The notes under the pieces are model-generated. The model was not told the origin of the DNA, ran no database searches, and saw nothing but the letters and a program-made list of their open reading frames with translations. DNA of 15,099 nucleotides from NCBI GenBank assembly GCA_001303225.1, contig LJNI01000042.1, positions 1-15,099 of the forward strand, read 5' to 3'. This stretch comes from a candidate division TA06 bacterium DG_78. GTDB taxonomy: Bacteria > Hydrothermota > Tepidihabitantia > SM23-42. Made by a program: the position numbers and the translations under genes. Within the stretch, counting starts at the first letter, position 1. Each line of letters opens with the position of its first letter. Shown piece by piece: positions 7,475-14,723 of this stretch.

Positions 7475-8454
7475 TATTCGCTCCGTAAATAGGCTGTCGC
7501 TGCTGCAATTTTTACCAGAGGATTTGGTGCATCCATCATCTCCTCAAAAATCTTTTTGCATTCCTGAGCATGAGATGTAGCCAAGACATCGATCGCGCCA
7601 ACAGAAACATTAACATATTCATCATGTACTGCATCTTTGAGTACTGAGAGTGCATCGGGAATATGATGTTTCTTGAAAATATCTAACGCTGCAATCCTGA
7701 CAAAGGGGTCGTGAGACTCTAATCCCTCTTTTAACGTATGAACGCCGGCATTGTCGTTTAAAATTAATAAAGCTTCGGCTGCTGCGATCCTAAATTCCCA
7801 CGGCATGTCGTCGAGACACTTTCTGAGAATAGGAATCACCGATGTATCACCAATTTCTGCAATGGCAATAACACCAACTCTAAAAACTTCGCTGTTGACT
7901 GTCTGCACCTGTTCCATGATAAAATCTTCCATCCCTCTTTCTCCGAGATTCTCGAGTGCCTGAGCAGTAGCAATCCGCACCTGAGGATTAATATCCCTTA
8001 ATCCTGCATACATTACTTCCTTTTCTTTGAATTTTTCTAATCCACGATACGAGATCACCCGTATCCGTGCGACCGAATCAGTAACTCCCTTAATCAGAAT
8101 CTCGCGACAAATTTCACTATCGATACGTGCAATGTACTGATAGGCTTCAGTACGAATGAGTGCATCTTTACTCTCTGCAAGTGCCAGTACAATCGGCAAA
8201 AATGTCTGTTCCTGTACATCAGAGAGTGCACCCAATGAGGCAACCACGCCGTCTCGGTCTTCACCCTCAAGGGTCTGATGGAGCACCTGTATTCCTCGGC
8301 TATCACCTATCACCACGAGCCCTTTTGCTGCGTTCACCTGGATAATAACCGACTCGTCTGCTATCCCACTCAGCAATATGTCCAGTGCCTTTTGATGCGG
8401 CGATGGAGCGCACGAAATCAAAAAAATGAGCATCAGAATGAATCGTATTCTCAT
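7474..8454 (-). CDS. HEAT-repeat lipoprotein
   Basis: A 326-residue protein with a lipoprotein signal: MRIRFILMLIFLISC, where LISC is the lipobox and Cys15 the lipid-attachment site. The protein should thus sit on the outer face of the inner membrane or in the outer membrane. The rest is a continuous solenoid of about nine helical pairs of roughly 31 residues in HEAT/PBS-lyase style. Repeated signatures include VNAAKGLVVIGD, PQVRIATAQALENLGERG, EFRIAAAEALLILND and PFVRIAALDIFKKH. Such solenoids are protein-binding scaffolds; no catalytic domain is seen. It is the first gene of the operon with cysS and efp, an unexpected partnership with translation genes. No ribosome site precedes the ATG, and a perfect promoter ends seven bases before it, so the mRNA is probably leaderless. 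Confidence 0.9.
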   Translation of the reverse strand: MRIRFILMLIFLISCAPSPHQKALDILLSGIADESVIIQVNAAKGLVVIGDSRGIQVLHQTLEGEDRDGVVASLGALSDVQEQTFLPIVLALAESKDALIRTEAYQYIARIDSEICREILIKGVTDSVARIRVISYRGLEKFKEKEVMYAGLRDINPQVRIATAQALENLGERGMEDFIMEQVQTVNSEVFRVGVIAIAEIGDTSVIPILRKCLDDMPWEFRIAAAEALLILNDNAGVHTLKEGLESHDPFVRIAALDIFKKHHIPDALSVLKDAVHDEYVNVSVGAIDVLATSHAQECKKIFEEMMDAPNPLVKIAAATAYLRSE

Positions 8455-8461
8455 CTGCCGA

Positions 8462-8489
8462 ATTATAGTTAATTTCTAAAGGATGTCAA
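8462..8489 (-). promoter_or_regulatory. Consensus sigma70 promoter, predicted leaderless, for lipoprotein-cysS-efp
   Basis: On the minus strand, TTGACA (complement of 8484-8489), a 16-base spacer and TATAAT (complement of 8462-8467) match consensus at all 12 positions. Only seven bases separate the -10 from the ATG at 8454. Transcription would begin at or beside the start codon, which explains the missing Shine-Dalgarno sequence. Confidence 0.8.
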
Positions 8490-8500
8490 TGACACACAAG

Positions 8501-8530
8501 GAGGTCGCTGAAAAAATCTTCAGCAACCTC
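8501..8530. repeat. 12-bp hairpin in the divergent region
   Basis: GAGGTCGCTGAA (8501-8512) and TTCAGCAACCTC (8519-8530) pair at 11 of 12 positions around a 6-base loop. There is no T-run after either arm, so it is not an ordinary intrinsic terminator. It lies just upstream of the lipoprotein -35. Confidence 0.7.
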
Positions 8531-8532
8531 TC

Positions 8533-8615
8533 GATTACAGTGATCTACTAAAGATAGCAGTGATAAAAGTATCGAGATTTCAATCACTGTAATCTGATTC
8601 TTTATCACCGTAATC
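8533..8615. repeat. Four phased copies of a 12-mer (consensus ATCACTGTAATC), two in each orientation
   Basis: Copies lie at 8533-8544 (GATTACAGTGAT, reverse), 8553-8564 (GATAGCAGTGAT, reverse), 8583-8594 (ATCACTGTAATC, forward) and 8604-8615 (ATCACCGTAATC, forward). Copies 1 and 3 are perfect reverse complements. Start-to-start distances are 20, 30 and 21 bases, close to two, three and two helical turns. A further 7-bp dyad (TCTCGAT 8529-8535 with ATCGAGA 8571-8577) is nested within. The array sits between two outward promoters. Confidence 0.75.
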
Positions 8616-8617
8616 GT

Positions 8618-8642
8618 TGAGATTGCGTTTTCCGCAATCTCA
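8618..8642. repeat. Perfect 10-bp hairpin upstream of the hutU promoter
   Basis: TGAGATTGCG (8618-8627) and CGCAATCTCA (8633-8642) are perfect reverse complements around the 5-base loop TTTTC. It ends 11 bases before the hutU -35, a position suited to an operator or to a repeat element. Confidence 0.75.
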
Positions 8643-8653
8643 TTATATATTTC

Positions 8654-8682
8654 TTGACAAAAAACCATTTTTGGCATAAACT
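8654..8682 (+). promoter_or_regulatory. Sigma70-type promoter for hutU operon
   Basis: TTGACA (8654-8659), a 17-base spacer, then TAAACT (8677-8682, four of six to consensus). The predicted start near 8689 is about ten bases before the ATG, so the GAGGAGG ribosome site (8688-8694) would be at the very 5' end of the mRNA. An overlapping TATACT at 8682-8687 is badly spaced from this -35. Confidence 0.6.
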
Positions 8683-8698
8683 ATACTGAGGAGGCTCA

Positions 8699-10381
8699 AT
8701 GAAAAAAGCAACCACAGGGGAAAAATTTGTGTATAAACCGATCTCTGCACCACGTGGCACAAAAATTTCCTGTAAAGGTTGGCACCAAGAAGCTGCATTG
8801 AGAATGTTACAGAATAATTTAGACCCCCAGGTTGCTGAAAAATCTGAGGAATTAATTATTTATGGTGGAAGCGGTAAGGCCGCGCGAAATTGGGAATCAT
8901 ACCATGCAATTGTTGCATCACTGAAAAAACTAGAGAACGATGAAACACTTCTTGTACAGTCAGGAAAACCAGTAGGTGTTTTTCAAACATACGAACATGC
9001 ACCACGTGTACTGATCGCCAACTCACTCTTGGTGCCTCAATGGGCAACCTGGGATTATTTTAGGAAACTCGAAGCCCTCGGTCTCATCATGTATGGTCAG
9101 ATGACTGCAGGCAGCTGGATCTACATTGGGACGCAGGGAATCATCCAAGGAACATACGAGACATTAGCTGCCTGTGCACGAAAGCATTTTGGCGGTTCAC
9201 TGAGAGGCAAGTGGGTTCTTACTGGCGGCATGGGCGGAATGAGCGGTGCTCAACCCCTTGCAGTCACCATGAACGAAGGGGTAATACTCGATATTGAAGT
9301 CGATCCCAGCAGAATAGAAAAACGAGTTAAGCAGGGATTCTGTGATGTCATGGTGAGTACATTAGACGATGCTCTAAAATTGGTATTCGATGCAGTAAAG
9401 GCCAAAAAGCCGCTCTCTGTCGGTCTCGTCGGCAATACATCAGACATCGAACCAGAACTGGTTAAGCGAGGAATAATCCCGGATATTGTAACTGACCAAA
9501 CCTCAGCCCACGATGAATTGAATGGTTATGTTCCCGGTCGCATCAGTTTAAATGATGCCCTCGCGTTACGTAAGAAAAATTCTGAAGAATATAAAAAGAG
9601 GTCGCTCGAATCGATTGGCAGACAGATGGAGGCTATGCTCGCAATGCAGAAACAAGGTGCGGTAGCATTCGATTATGGGAATAATATTCGAGGTCAAGCG
9701 AAGAAAGCTGGCATCGAAAATCCATTTGCTATTCCAGGATTTGTACTGGAATACATCAGACCACTCTTCTGCGAAGGCAAAGGGCCTTTCCGCTGGGCAG
9801 CACTTTCTGGCGAAAAGGATGATATTTATGCAACCGATAAAAAAGTATTAGAAATGTTCGGCGATAATCCTGCTATCCGGAGATGGATCGAACTCGCCCA
9901 GAAAAAAATTCCCTTTCAAGGATTGCCCGCGAGAATTATGTGGCTCGGTTATGGGGAGAGGAGCAAATTTGGTTTAGCAATAAATCGAATGGTCAAAGAA
10001 AAGAACATTAAGGCACCAATTGTTATTGGTCGAGACCACCTTGACACCGGTTCAGTTGCCTCTCCTTATCGAGAAACCGAAGGTATGCTCGATGGTTCTG
10101 ATGCAATTGCAGATTGGCCAATACTCAATGCACTACTCAACACCGCTTCTGGAGCCTCCTGGGTTTCGGTACACCATGGTGGTGGTGTGGGTATTGGGTT
10201 ATCAATTCATGCAGGACAAGTTATTGTATGCGATGGCACTCGTGAGCTGGATACGAGAATCGAACGTGTTCTCACCAATGATCCTGGCATCGGTATTGCC
10301 CGTCACTATGATGCAGGATACGATAATGCTATTAATTTTGCAAAAAATAGAGGAATAAAAATCCCAATGGAGAGGTTATGA
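8699..10381 (+). CDS. hutU: Urocanate hydratase (urocanase, HutU), with Met at the signature Cys
   Basis: Adds water to urocanate to give 4-imidazolone-5-propionate, using tightly bound NAD+ as electrophile; cytoplasmic. The 560-residue length is normal. Conserved family stretches are easy to see: [59 protein letters not shown] (NAD-binding), [12 protein letters not shown] and [19 protein letters not shown]. The urocanase signature, normally FQGLPxRICW with the Cys equivalent to P. putida Cys410, reads [10 protein letters not shown], with Met at residue 414 (codon 9938-9940). The rest of the signature is intact and the ORF is unbroken, so this is a substitution rather than decay. It has its own promoter and a GAGGAGG site four bases before the ATG. 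Its stop overlaps the next start as ATGA, coupling it to the solute-binding lipoprotein. Confidence 0.97.
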   Translation: MKKATTGEKFVYKPISAPRGTKISCKGWHQEAALRMLQNNLDPQVAEKSEELIIYGGSGKAARNWESYHAIVASLKKLENDETLLVQSGKPVGVFQTYEHAPRVLIANSLLVPQWATWDYFRKLEALGLIMYGQMTAGSWIYIGTQGIIQGTYETLAACARKHFGGSLRGKWVLTGGMGGMSGAQPLAVTMNEGVILDIEVDPSRIEKRVKQGFCDVMVSTLDDALKLVFDAVKAKKPLSVGLVGNTSDIEPELVKRGIIPDIVTDQTSAHDELNGYVPGRISLNDALALRKKNSEEYKKRSLESIGRQMEAMLAMQKQGAVAFDYGNNIRGQAKKAGIENPFAIPGFVLEYIRPLFCEGKGPFRWAALSGEKDDIYATDKKVLEMFGDNPAIRRWIELAQKKIPFQGLPARIMWLGYGERSKFGLAINRMVKEKNIKAPIVIGRDHLDTGSVASPYRETEGMLDGSDAIADWPILNALLNTASGASWVSVHHGGGVGIGLSIHAGQVIVCDGTRELDTRIERVLTNDPGIGIARHYDAGYDNAINFAKNRGIKIPMERL

Positions 10382-11919
10382 TAATAAATTTTATTAAAAA
10401 AAGTAAGAACTATGTATGCATGAACTGTAATCTATCATTATCACGTAGATATCTCAGCATTTCATTATCATATATCCTCGTGTTCTTTTCTCTTTTGTTG
10501 ATTTCTTGTGCTTATAAAAAAGATTCAATTGTAATAGCGTATCCCCAAGCACCTCGTAGCTTTGACTGTCATGTACGAAAAGAGCTCATTACGCTCTCAA
10601 TTCTATATAATATCTACGAACCGCTTGTTTGTTTTGATGCCAATATGAAAATTGGTCCGGGATTGGCTGATTACTGGGAACAAAAAGATAGTCTTACTTG
10701 GGTATTTTACCTACGTGATGATGTAGTATTCCACAACGGTAAGACGTGTGGAATAAATGATGTAATATACTCGTTATACCGACCAATGAATTTGCCAGAG
10801 TCAGAATTTACAGTGCTCCAAGATGTCTTAGATACAATCATAGGTGAAGTCGAAAACAAAATCATCATCAAGACAATAATCCCACGAACCTTTGTACTCT
10901 ATGATGTTGCCCTCATCGGCATAATACCAGAGGGTCTCGACCCAGGAACTGAAGATCCTGTTGGAACTGGACCCTATCGTTTTATTGCATCGAGTGAAAA
11001 TAGACTTACCCTCGAAGCATTTCCACAATACTGGGGCGAAAAACCAGAAATAAAGCGAGTCGACTACTATATCATCCCTGAATTTGAGGGCAGGTTCCAA
11101 ATGTTTGCCGAAGGCAAGGCAGATATCATAACCTTCGTCCCTATCGAGGCTGTTGAGAGATGTGAGGCGATTGGACAAGTAGTCGCATCACCTGGTGTTT
11201 CAATACGATACTTAGAACTGAATTTGAGAAAATACCCATTTAATACACGCGAATTCAGGTTCGCCATTAATATAGGTATCGACAGAGAAGGTATGACAAG
11301 AGACGTGTATCATGGCTATGCGGTTCCTGCAAATCAATATATTAATCCTGGTGTTTTCGGTTACGATCCAACGCGAAAGAATTTTGTGTATGACCCTGAT
11401 AGTGCAAAAAAACTAATTTTAAATTTAGGCGATGTGCCAGCCATTGAATTGGAATATGCCAATGTAAAATACTTTATTGGTGAGGCGATAGCTAAACAAC
11501 TCGAGAACATCGGACTCAAGGTCAAAACTCATTCACTACCGCCTGATGAATTTTGGGCGAGGATCGAAGGCCGACAGAGCGATTGCTATCTCATTTCTAT
11601 GGTCCCAAATTCTTACGAGGGGATTGGGGACATCACGAGTTGTTTTCACACATTACAATCTGCCAAGGGTCTCGGGCTGCAAAACAGGGTAGGCTTCTCA
11701 AACAGAAGAGTGGATGCTATCATCGAATCACTCCCCTATATTACAGATCCGCAACACGTCGCACAAAAAATATCTGAAATACAGGATATTTTGATAAAAG
11801 ACCTTCCAACGATTCCCATAGTATGGGAAAAGCAGATTTACTGTGTGTCAGAAAAGATCGAATGGGACCTGCGACTCGATGAATTTATCCTCATCAGAGA
11901 TATTACAATAACTGACTAA
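10378..11919 (+). CDS. ABC-type extracellular solute-binding lipoprotein, family 5 (peptide/nickel type)
   Basis: Captures a ligand outside the inner membrane, usually for an ABC importer; family 5 (SBP_bac_5, PF00496) members bind peptides, nickel or opines. The start is ATG 10378, overlapping the hutU stop and preceded by GGAGAGG. A hydrophobic stretch is followed by the lipobox LISC with Cys44. The leader is long, and a start at Met15 would place the Cys at 30, a more usual length. Family features seen: [14 protein letters not shown] near the N-terminus, a [15 protein letters not shown] segment, [10 protein letters not shown], and a C-terminal [14 protein letters not shown]. The length of 513 residues is normal. 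No permease or ATPase genes follow; a sensor kinase starts six bases downstream. Ligand cannot be read from sequence. Context suggests histidine-containing peptides or related nutrients, as inference only. Confidence 0.93.
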   Translation: MIINFIKKSKNYVCMNCNLSLSRRYLSISLSYILVFFSLLLISCAYKKDSIVIAYPQAPRSFDCHVRKELITLSILYNIYEPLVCFDANMKIGPGLADYWEQKDSLTWVFYLRDDVVFHNGKTCGINDVIYSLYRPMNLPESEFTVLQDVLDTIIGEVENKIIIKTIIPRTFVLYDVALIGIIPEGLDPGTEDPVGTGPYRFIASSENRLTLEAFPQYWGEKPEIKRVDYYIIPEFEGRFQMFAEGKADIITFVPIEAVERCEAIGQVVASPGVSIRYLELNLRKYPFNTREFRFAINIGIDREGMTRDVYHGYAVPANQYINPGVFGYDPTRKNFVYDPDSAKKLILNLGDVPAIELEYANVKYFIGEAIAKQLENIGLKVKTHSLPPDEFWARIEGRQSDCYLISMVPNSYEGIGDITSCFHTLQSAKGLGLQNRVGFSNRRVDAIIESLPYITDPQHVAQKISEIQDILIKDLPTIPIVWEKQIYCVSEKIEWDLRLDEFILIRDITITD

Positions 11920-11925
11920 GCTACA

Positions 11926-13440
11926 ATGAGAATATCATTCAGAACCAAAGTCGTGGCCCTCATGACCTTTGGAATTATTATTCTCTTTTTACTCATAGGC
12001 ATTACATTTTCTATTACCCGGACAAACGAATTGAAGAAAAATATTATTGACGAAGCTAATAATTTTGTTGAGTTAACGAGGACTGAAATCGGTGGCGCAT
12101 TTGTCCGCTATTACGAGACTGGATTTTTTAGATTCCGCGAAATCGTAGTACGTCAAGTTGATCTCTCTTCAGATATCGAAAACATTCAAATTGTCGGTCT
12201 CGACAAAAGGATTTATTTTGAAAGCCGTACAAGTGAGAAAGAGCATTTTTTCTTGCATATTGAGCGTCGGGTAATCAGCGATTCATTCATTGTTGAGAAT
12301 ATCAAAAAAATGGAAGTGAATCAGAAATTCGACAAAAATCTCGTAATCGTTGCACCCTATATAAATGAATATGGCGTACACAATTATTCAATCGTGTATT
12401 CGTTCTCACTCGAGCGACTCGATAAAGGAATAGCTTCGCTCCATAGGAATGTTTTTTTCCTCTGTATCGGCATTATTCTGGTTGGTTTTGTAATCTCTCA
12501 TTTGCTCTCAGGAAGAATCACAAGCCACCTAAAGTCTTTAAGCAGCGTAGCAGAAAAAATTGCTGCCGGCGATTTTAACCAAGTAGTAAATATTACAACA
12601 AACGACGAATTTGAGGAACTAGCAAAAGCCTTTAATCTGATGACGAGTGAAATACGAAAAGATGTTCGCAATCTTAAAAATATGGTCAGTGAATTACGGA
12701 GGAGAGACAAAGAGAGAACACTTTTTTTAGCAAATCTATCTCACGAATTGAGAACACCACTCACCGCCTCGCTCGGCTACGTAGATTATATGGAAAAAGG
12801 CAAACTTGGTAAGATAACGCCTGAGCAAACACATAGTTTAGCTATCATTAAGAGAAATCTCGAACGACTAACAAGAGAAATCCGTTCTCTCATAGATATT
12901 TCTAAATATTCGTTACGCAGTATAAAACTGACGCTCGCGCCAGTTTCGATACCCAACATCATTGAACCAGTGCTCATTGATTTTCATCCAGATATTGAGT
13001 TGAAAAAACTCAAGGTCAAAACAAACTATGCTGTGCGATCACTACCTCGAGGCGACAGAGATTATCTAAAAACTGTTTTTGAAAATATTTTCAGAAATGC
13101 CATTAAGTTTTCGCCAGATGGTGGTGTGATAAGCATTACAACGATAGATCATAAAGAGCGAAATAAAAAATTTGTCTGTTTCACGATTAGCAATCAAGGG
13201 CCCATGATACCGCAAAAAAAACTGAACAAGATTTTTGAACCTTTTTATCAAATTGACAGATCAACAAAAAAGAGCTACGGAGGAATTGGACTCGGTCTTT
13301 CAATAGCCCGTATTATCGTGGAAGCACATAACGGAAGAATATGGGCAGAGAGCACCAAAGAGATAACCGTTTTTAAATACATTATACCATACGGAGGCAA
13401 ATATGTCGCAAGCAAAAAGAATAGTAGTAATAGACGATGA
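11926..13440 (+). CDS. Membrane sensor histidine kinase with HAMP domain
   Basis: Autophosphorylates on His and passes phosphate to a receiver. Order of parts: membrane segment (about 9-30), extracytoplasmic sensor region (about 31-173), second membrane segment (174-195), HAMP (about 196-248, with AGDFNQVVNITTNDEFEEL), HisKA with the H-box NLSHELRTPL (His273) and HATPase_c. The N-box is FENIFRNAIKFSP (Asn391), the F-box IFEPFYQ and the G2 box GGIGLGLSI. The G1 box is altered: ISNQGPMIP instead of the common D.G.GI, with Asn423 at the adenine-contacting Asp and Met at the second Gly. N.G variants occur in working kinases, so activity is still likely. It begins six bases after the lipoprotein stop and its 3' end overlaps the response regulator by 38 bases, so the two are a cognate pair. 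Confidence 0.96.
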   Translation: MRISFRTKVVALMTFGIIILFLLIGITFSITRTNELKKNIIDEANNFVELTRTEIGGAFVRYYETGFFRFREIVVRQVDLSSDIENIQIVGLDKRIYFESRTSEKEHFFLHIERRVISDSFIVENIKKMEVNQKFDKNLVIVAPYINEYGVHNYSIVYSFSLERLDKGIASLHRNVFFLCIGIILVGFVISHLLSGRITSHLKSLSSVAEKIAAGDFNQVVNITTNDEFEELAKAFNLMTSEIRKDVRNLKNMVSELRRRDKERTLFLANLSHELRTPLTASLGYVDYMEKGKLGKITPEQTHSLAIIKRNLERLTREIRSLIDISKYSLRSIKLTLAPVSIPNIIEPVLIDFHPDIELKKLKVKTNYAVRSLPRGDRDYLKTVFENIFRNAIKFSPDGGVISITTIDHKERNKKFVCFTISNQGPMIPQKKLNKIFEPFYQIDRSTKKSYGGIGLGLSIARIIVEAHNGRIWAESTKEITVFKYIIPYGGKYVASKKNSSNRR

Positions 13441-13786
13441 AGAAGATATTTTAGATTTTGTTTCAAGGGTTCTGACTGACGGCGGGTATAAAGTTTTCAC
13501 CGCAAAAAATGCTGAAGATGGCATTGAAGTTATGAAAAAGGAAGAAATTGACCTTCTCCTCTTGGATATCATGCTTCCAAAAATTGATGGCTGGGAGGTA
13601 ATAAAAATAATGAAGGCTGATGAGAAGATGAAGAAAATCCCCGTGGCTATGCTCACAGCGCGTCTCGATTCACACGATAAGATTATTGGCCTACGTGAAG
13701 GCGCAGTGGATTATATCTGTAAACCATTTACTGCTGACGACTTACTCAGTCGGGTCAATGATATGTTCAAATATATGGAAGAGTAA
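13403..13786 (+). CDS. Single-domain response regulator (CheY-like receiver)
   Basis: A 127-residue receiver with no output domain. All key residues are present: the acidic pair Asp11/Asp12 (VVIDDEEDI), phospho-acceptor Asp55 (LLLLDIMLPKIDGW), Thr85 (VAMLTAR) and Lys107 (YICKPF). GGAGG lies a few bases before the ATG, which is inside the end of the kinase gene. With no DNA-binding or enzymatic domain, it must act by protein contact, as a CheY-like or phosphorelay (Spo0F-like) element, or modulate its kinase. The overlap with the kinase gene implies co-translation in near-equal amounts. It closes the hutU-lipoprotein-kinase-receiver run. Confidence 0.96.
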   Translation: MSQAKRIVVIDDEEDILDFVSRVLTDGGYKVFTAKNAEDGIEVMKKEEIDLLLLDIMLPKIDGWEVIKIMKADEKMKKIPVAMLTARLDSHDKIIGLREGAVDYICKPFTADDLLSRVNDMFKYMEE

Positions 13787-13811
13787 GTAGAATAAGGATA
13801 CGTCGCTCGTC

Positions 13812-13839
13812 TTGACTTTTTGAGATATCGTGCTATACT
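13812..13839 (+). promoter_or_regulatory. Sigma70-type promoter for the M23-like gene
   Basis: TTGACT (13812-13817), a 16-base spacer, then TATACT (13834-13839). The expected start near 13846 coincides with the GGAGAG ribosome site (13846-13851), leaving a leader of about ten bases before GTG 13856. It separates the downstream genes from the response-regulator operon. Confidence 0.65.
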
Positions 13840-13855
13840 ATAGTTGGAGAGAATT

Positions 13856-14710
13856 GTGGATATTATTGTAGTATCTGGTAAGGCAAACAAGACAATTAAT
13901 TTCCAAATAAAATCGGTGCTCCTCGCAGTTGCTTTCATATTTGTCATTACTATCCTCATTGTATTTACATACAATGTAGTTAAATTTGCAACAACTGAGG
14001 TCGACCAGAATCGAATAATGCAGTTGAAAGAAGAAAATAAAATAATTCATGATGAGCTAACGCGCATTGAAAAAGAAATGTACAGTCTGAACAGCTTTCT
14101 TGATTCACTCGAATTGTATGATGAAAAATTACGGATATATGCCTCATTAGAACCGATCGGTGAAGATGTAAGAAAAATGGGAGTAGGTGGCTATACCAAA
14201 GATTACGGTACAGACAAATTATCATCCCGTGTTAGTGAAAATCTTGTTGATATGTCTCAGACACTTGACAACCTACTCGCACGTGCACAGCTACAGAAGG
14301 AAAGCTTCGATGCCATTCTTACACACCTCGAAGAAAAAACATATCTTCAAAACCATACACCATCAATCATTCCTGTCCAGGGATGGCTCATTAGAGGCTA
14401 TGGGTATCACACAGATCCATTCACGCAAAAGGTTAAAATGCACGAAGGGCTCGATATCGCCGCACCAATAGGCACACCAATTGTCGCTCCGTCAGATGGC
14501 CTCGTGAAATTTACCGGGAAAAGGGCGGGATTTGGCTTGGTGCTCGAAATTGACCACGGCTATGGATTTACAACCATCTATGCTCACTGCCAACGCATCA
14601 AGGTGAATCAGGGAGATAAAGTAAAACGAGGAGACTACGAGGTCCACGTGTCACAAACGCCAGTGAATCCTGTCGACTACATAATTACTGCAACGTCACT
14701 AAACGATTAA
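13856..14710 (+). CDS. Membrane-anchored M23/LytM-like protein lacking the HxH segment
   Basis: M23 peptidases cut peptide crosslinks in peptidoglycan with a zinc ion. The GTG start at 13856 is chosen because GGAGAG lies four bases upstream; TTG 13844 would overlap the ribosome site. Residues about 19-41 form one membrane anchor, followed by a coiled coil (about 50-90, [20 protein letters not shown]). The LytM domain begins near 176 ([14 protein letters not shown]), with the first zinc pair HEGLD (His196, Asp200) and a YAH motif (His244). After GDKVKRGD the chain goes straight to [16 protein letters not shown]. In ordinary members about 17 residues ending in GPHLH lie between these, with the catalytic His and third zinc ligand. 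The protein is therefore likely inactive as a peptidase, possibly an EnvC-type activator or structural factor, unless the gap is an assembly error. The junction is at 14635/14636. Confidence 0.92.
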   Translation: MDIIVVSGKANKTINFQIKSVLLAVAFIFVITILIVFTYNVVKFATTEVDQNRIMQLKEENKIIHDELTRIEKEMYSLNSFLDSLELYDEKLRIYASLEPIGEDVRKMGVGGYTKDYGTDKLSSRVSENLVDMSQTLDNLLARAQLQKESFDAILTHLEEKTYLQNHTPSIIPVQGWLIRGYGYHTDPFTQKVKMHEGLDIAAPIGTPIVAPSDGLVKFTGKRAGFGLVLEIDHGYGFTTIYAHCQRIKVNQGDKVKRGDYEVHVSQTPVNPVDYIITATSLND

Positions 14711-14723
14711 ATTATTTAAACTG

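Noticed and set aside
8533..8615. CRISPR array
   Set aside because: Repeats are only 12 bases, half are inverted, spacings are 8-19 bases and there are no cas genes.
10378..11919. Complete ABC importer operon
   Set aside because: Only the binding protein is present; the next gene is a sensor kinase, and no permease or ATPase motifs appear in any frame.
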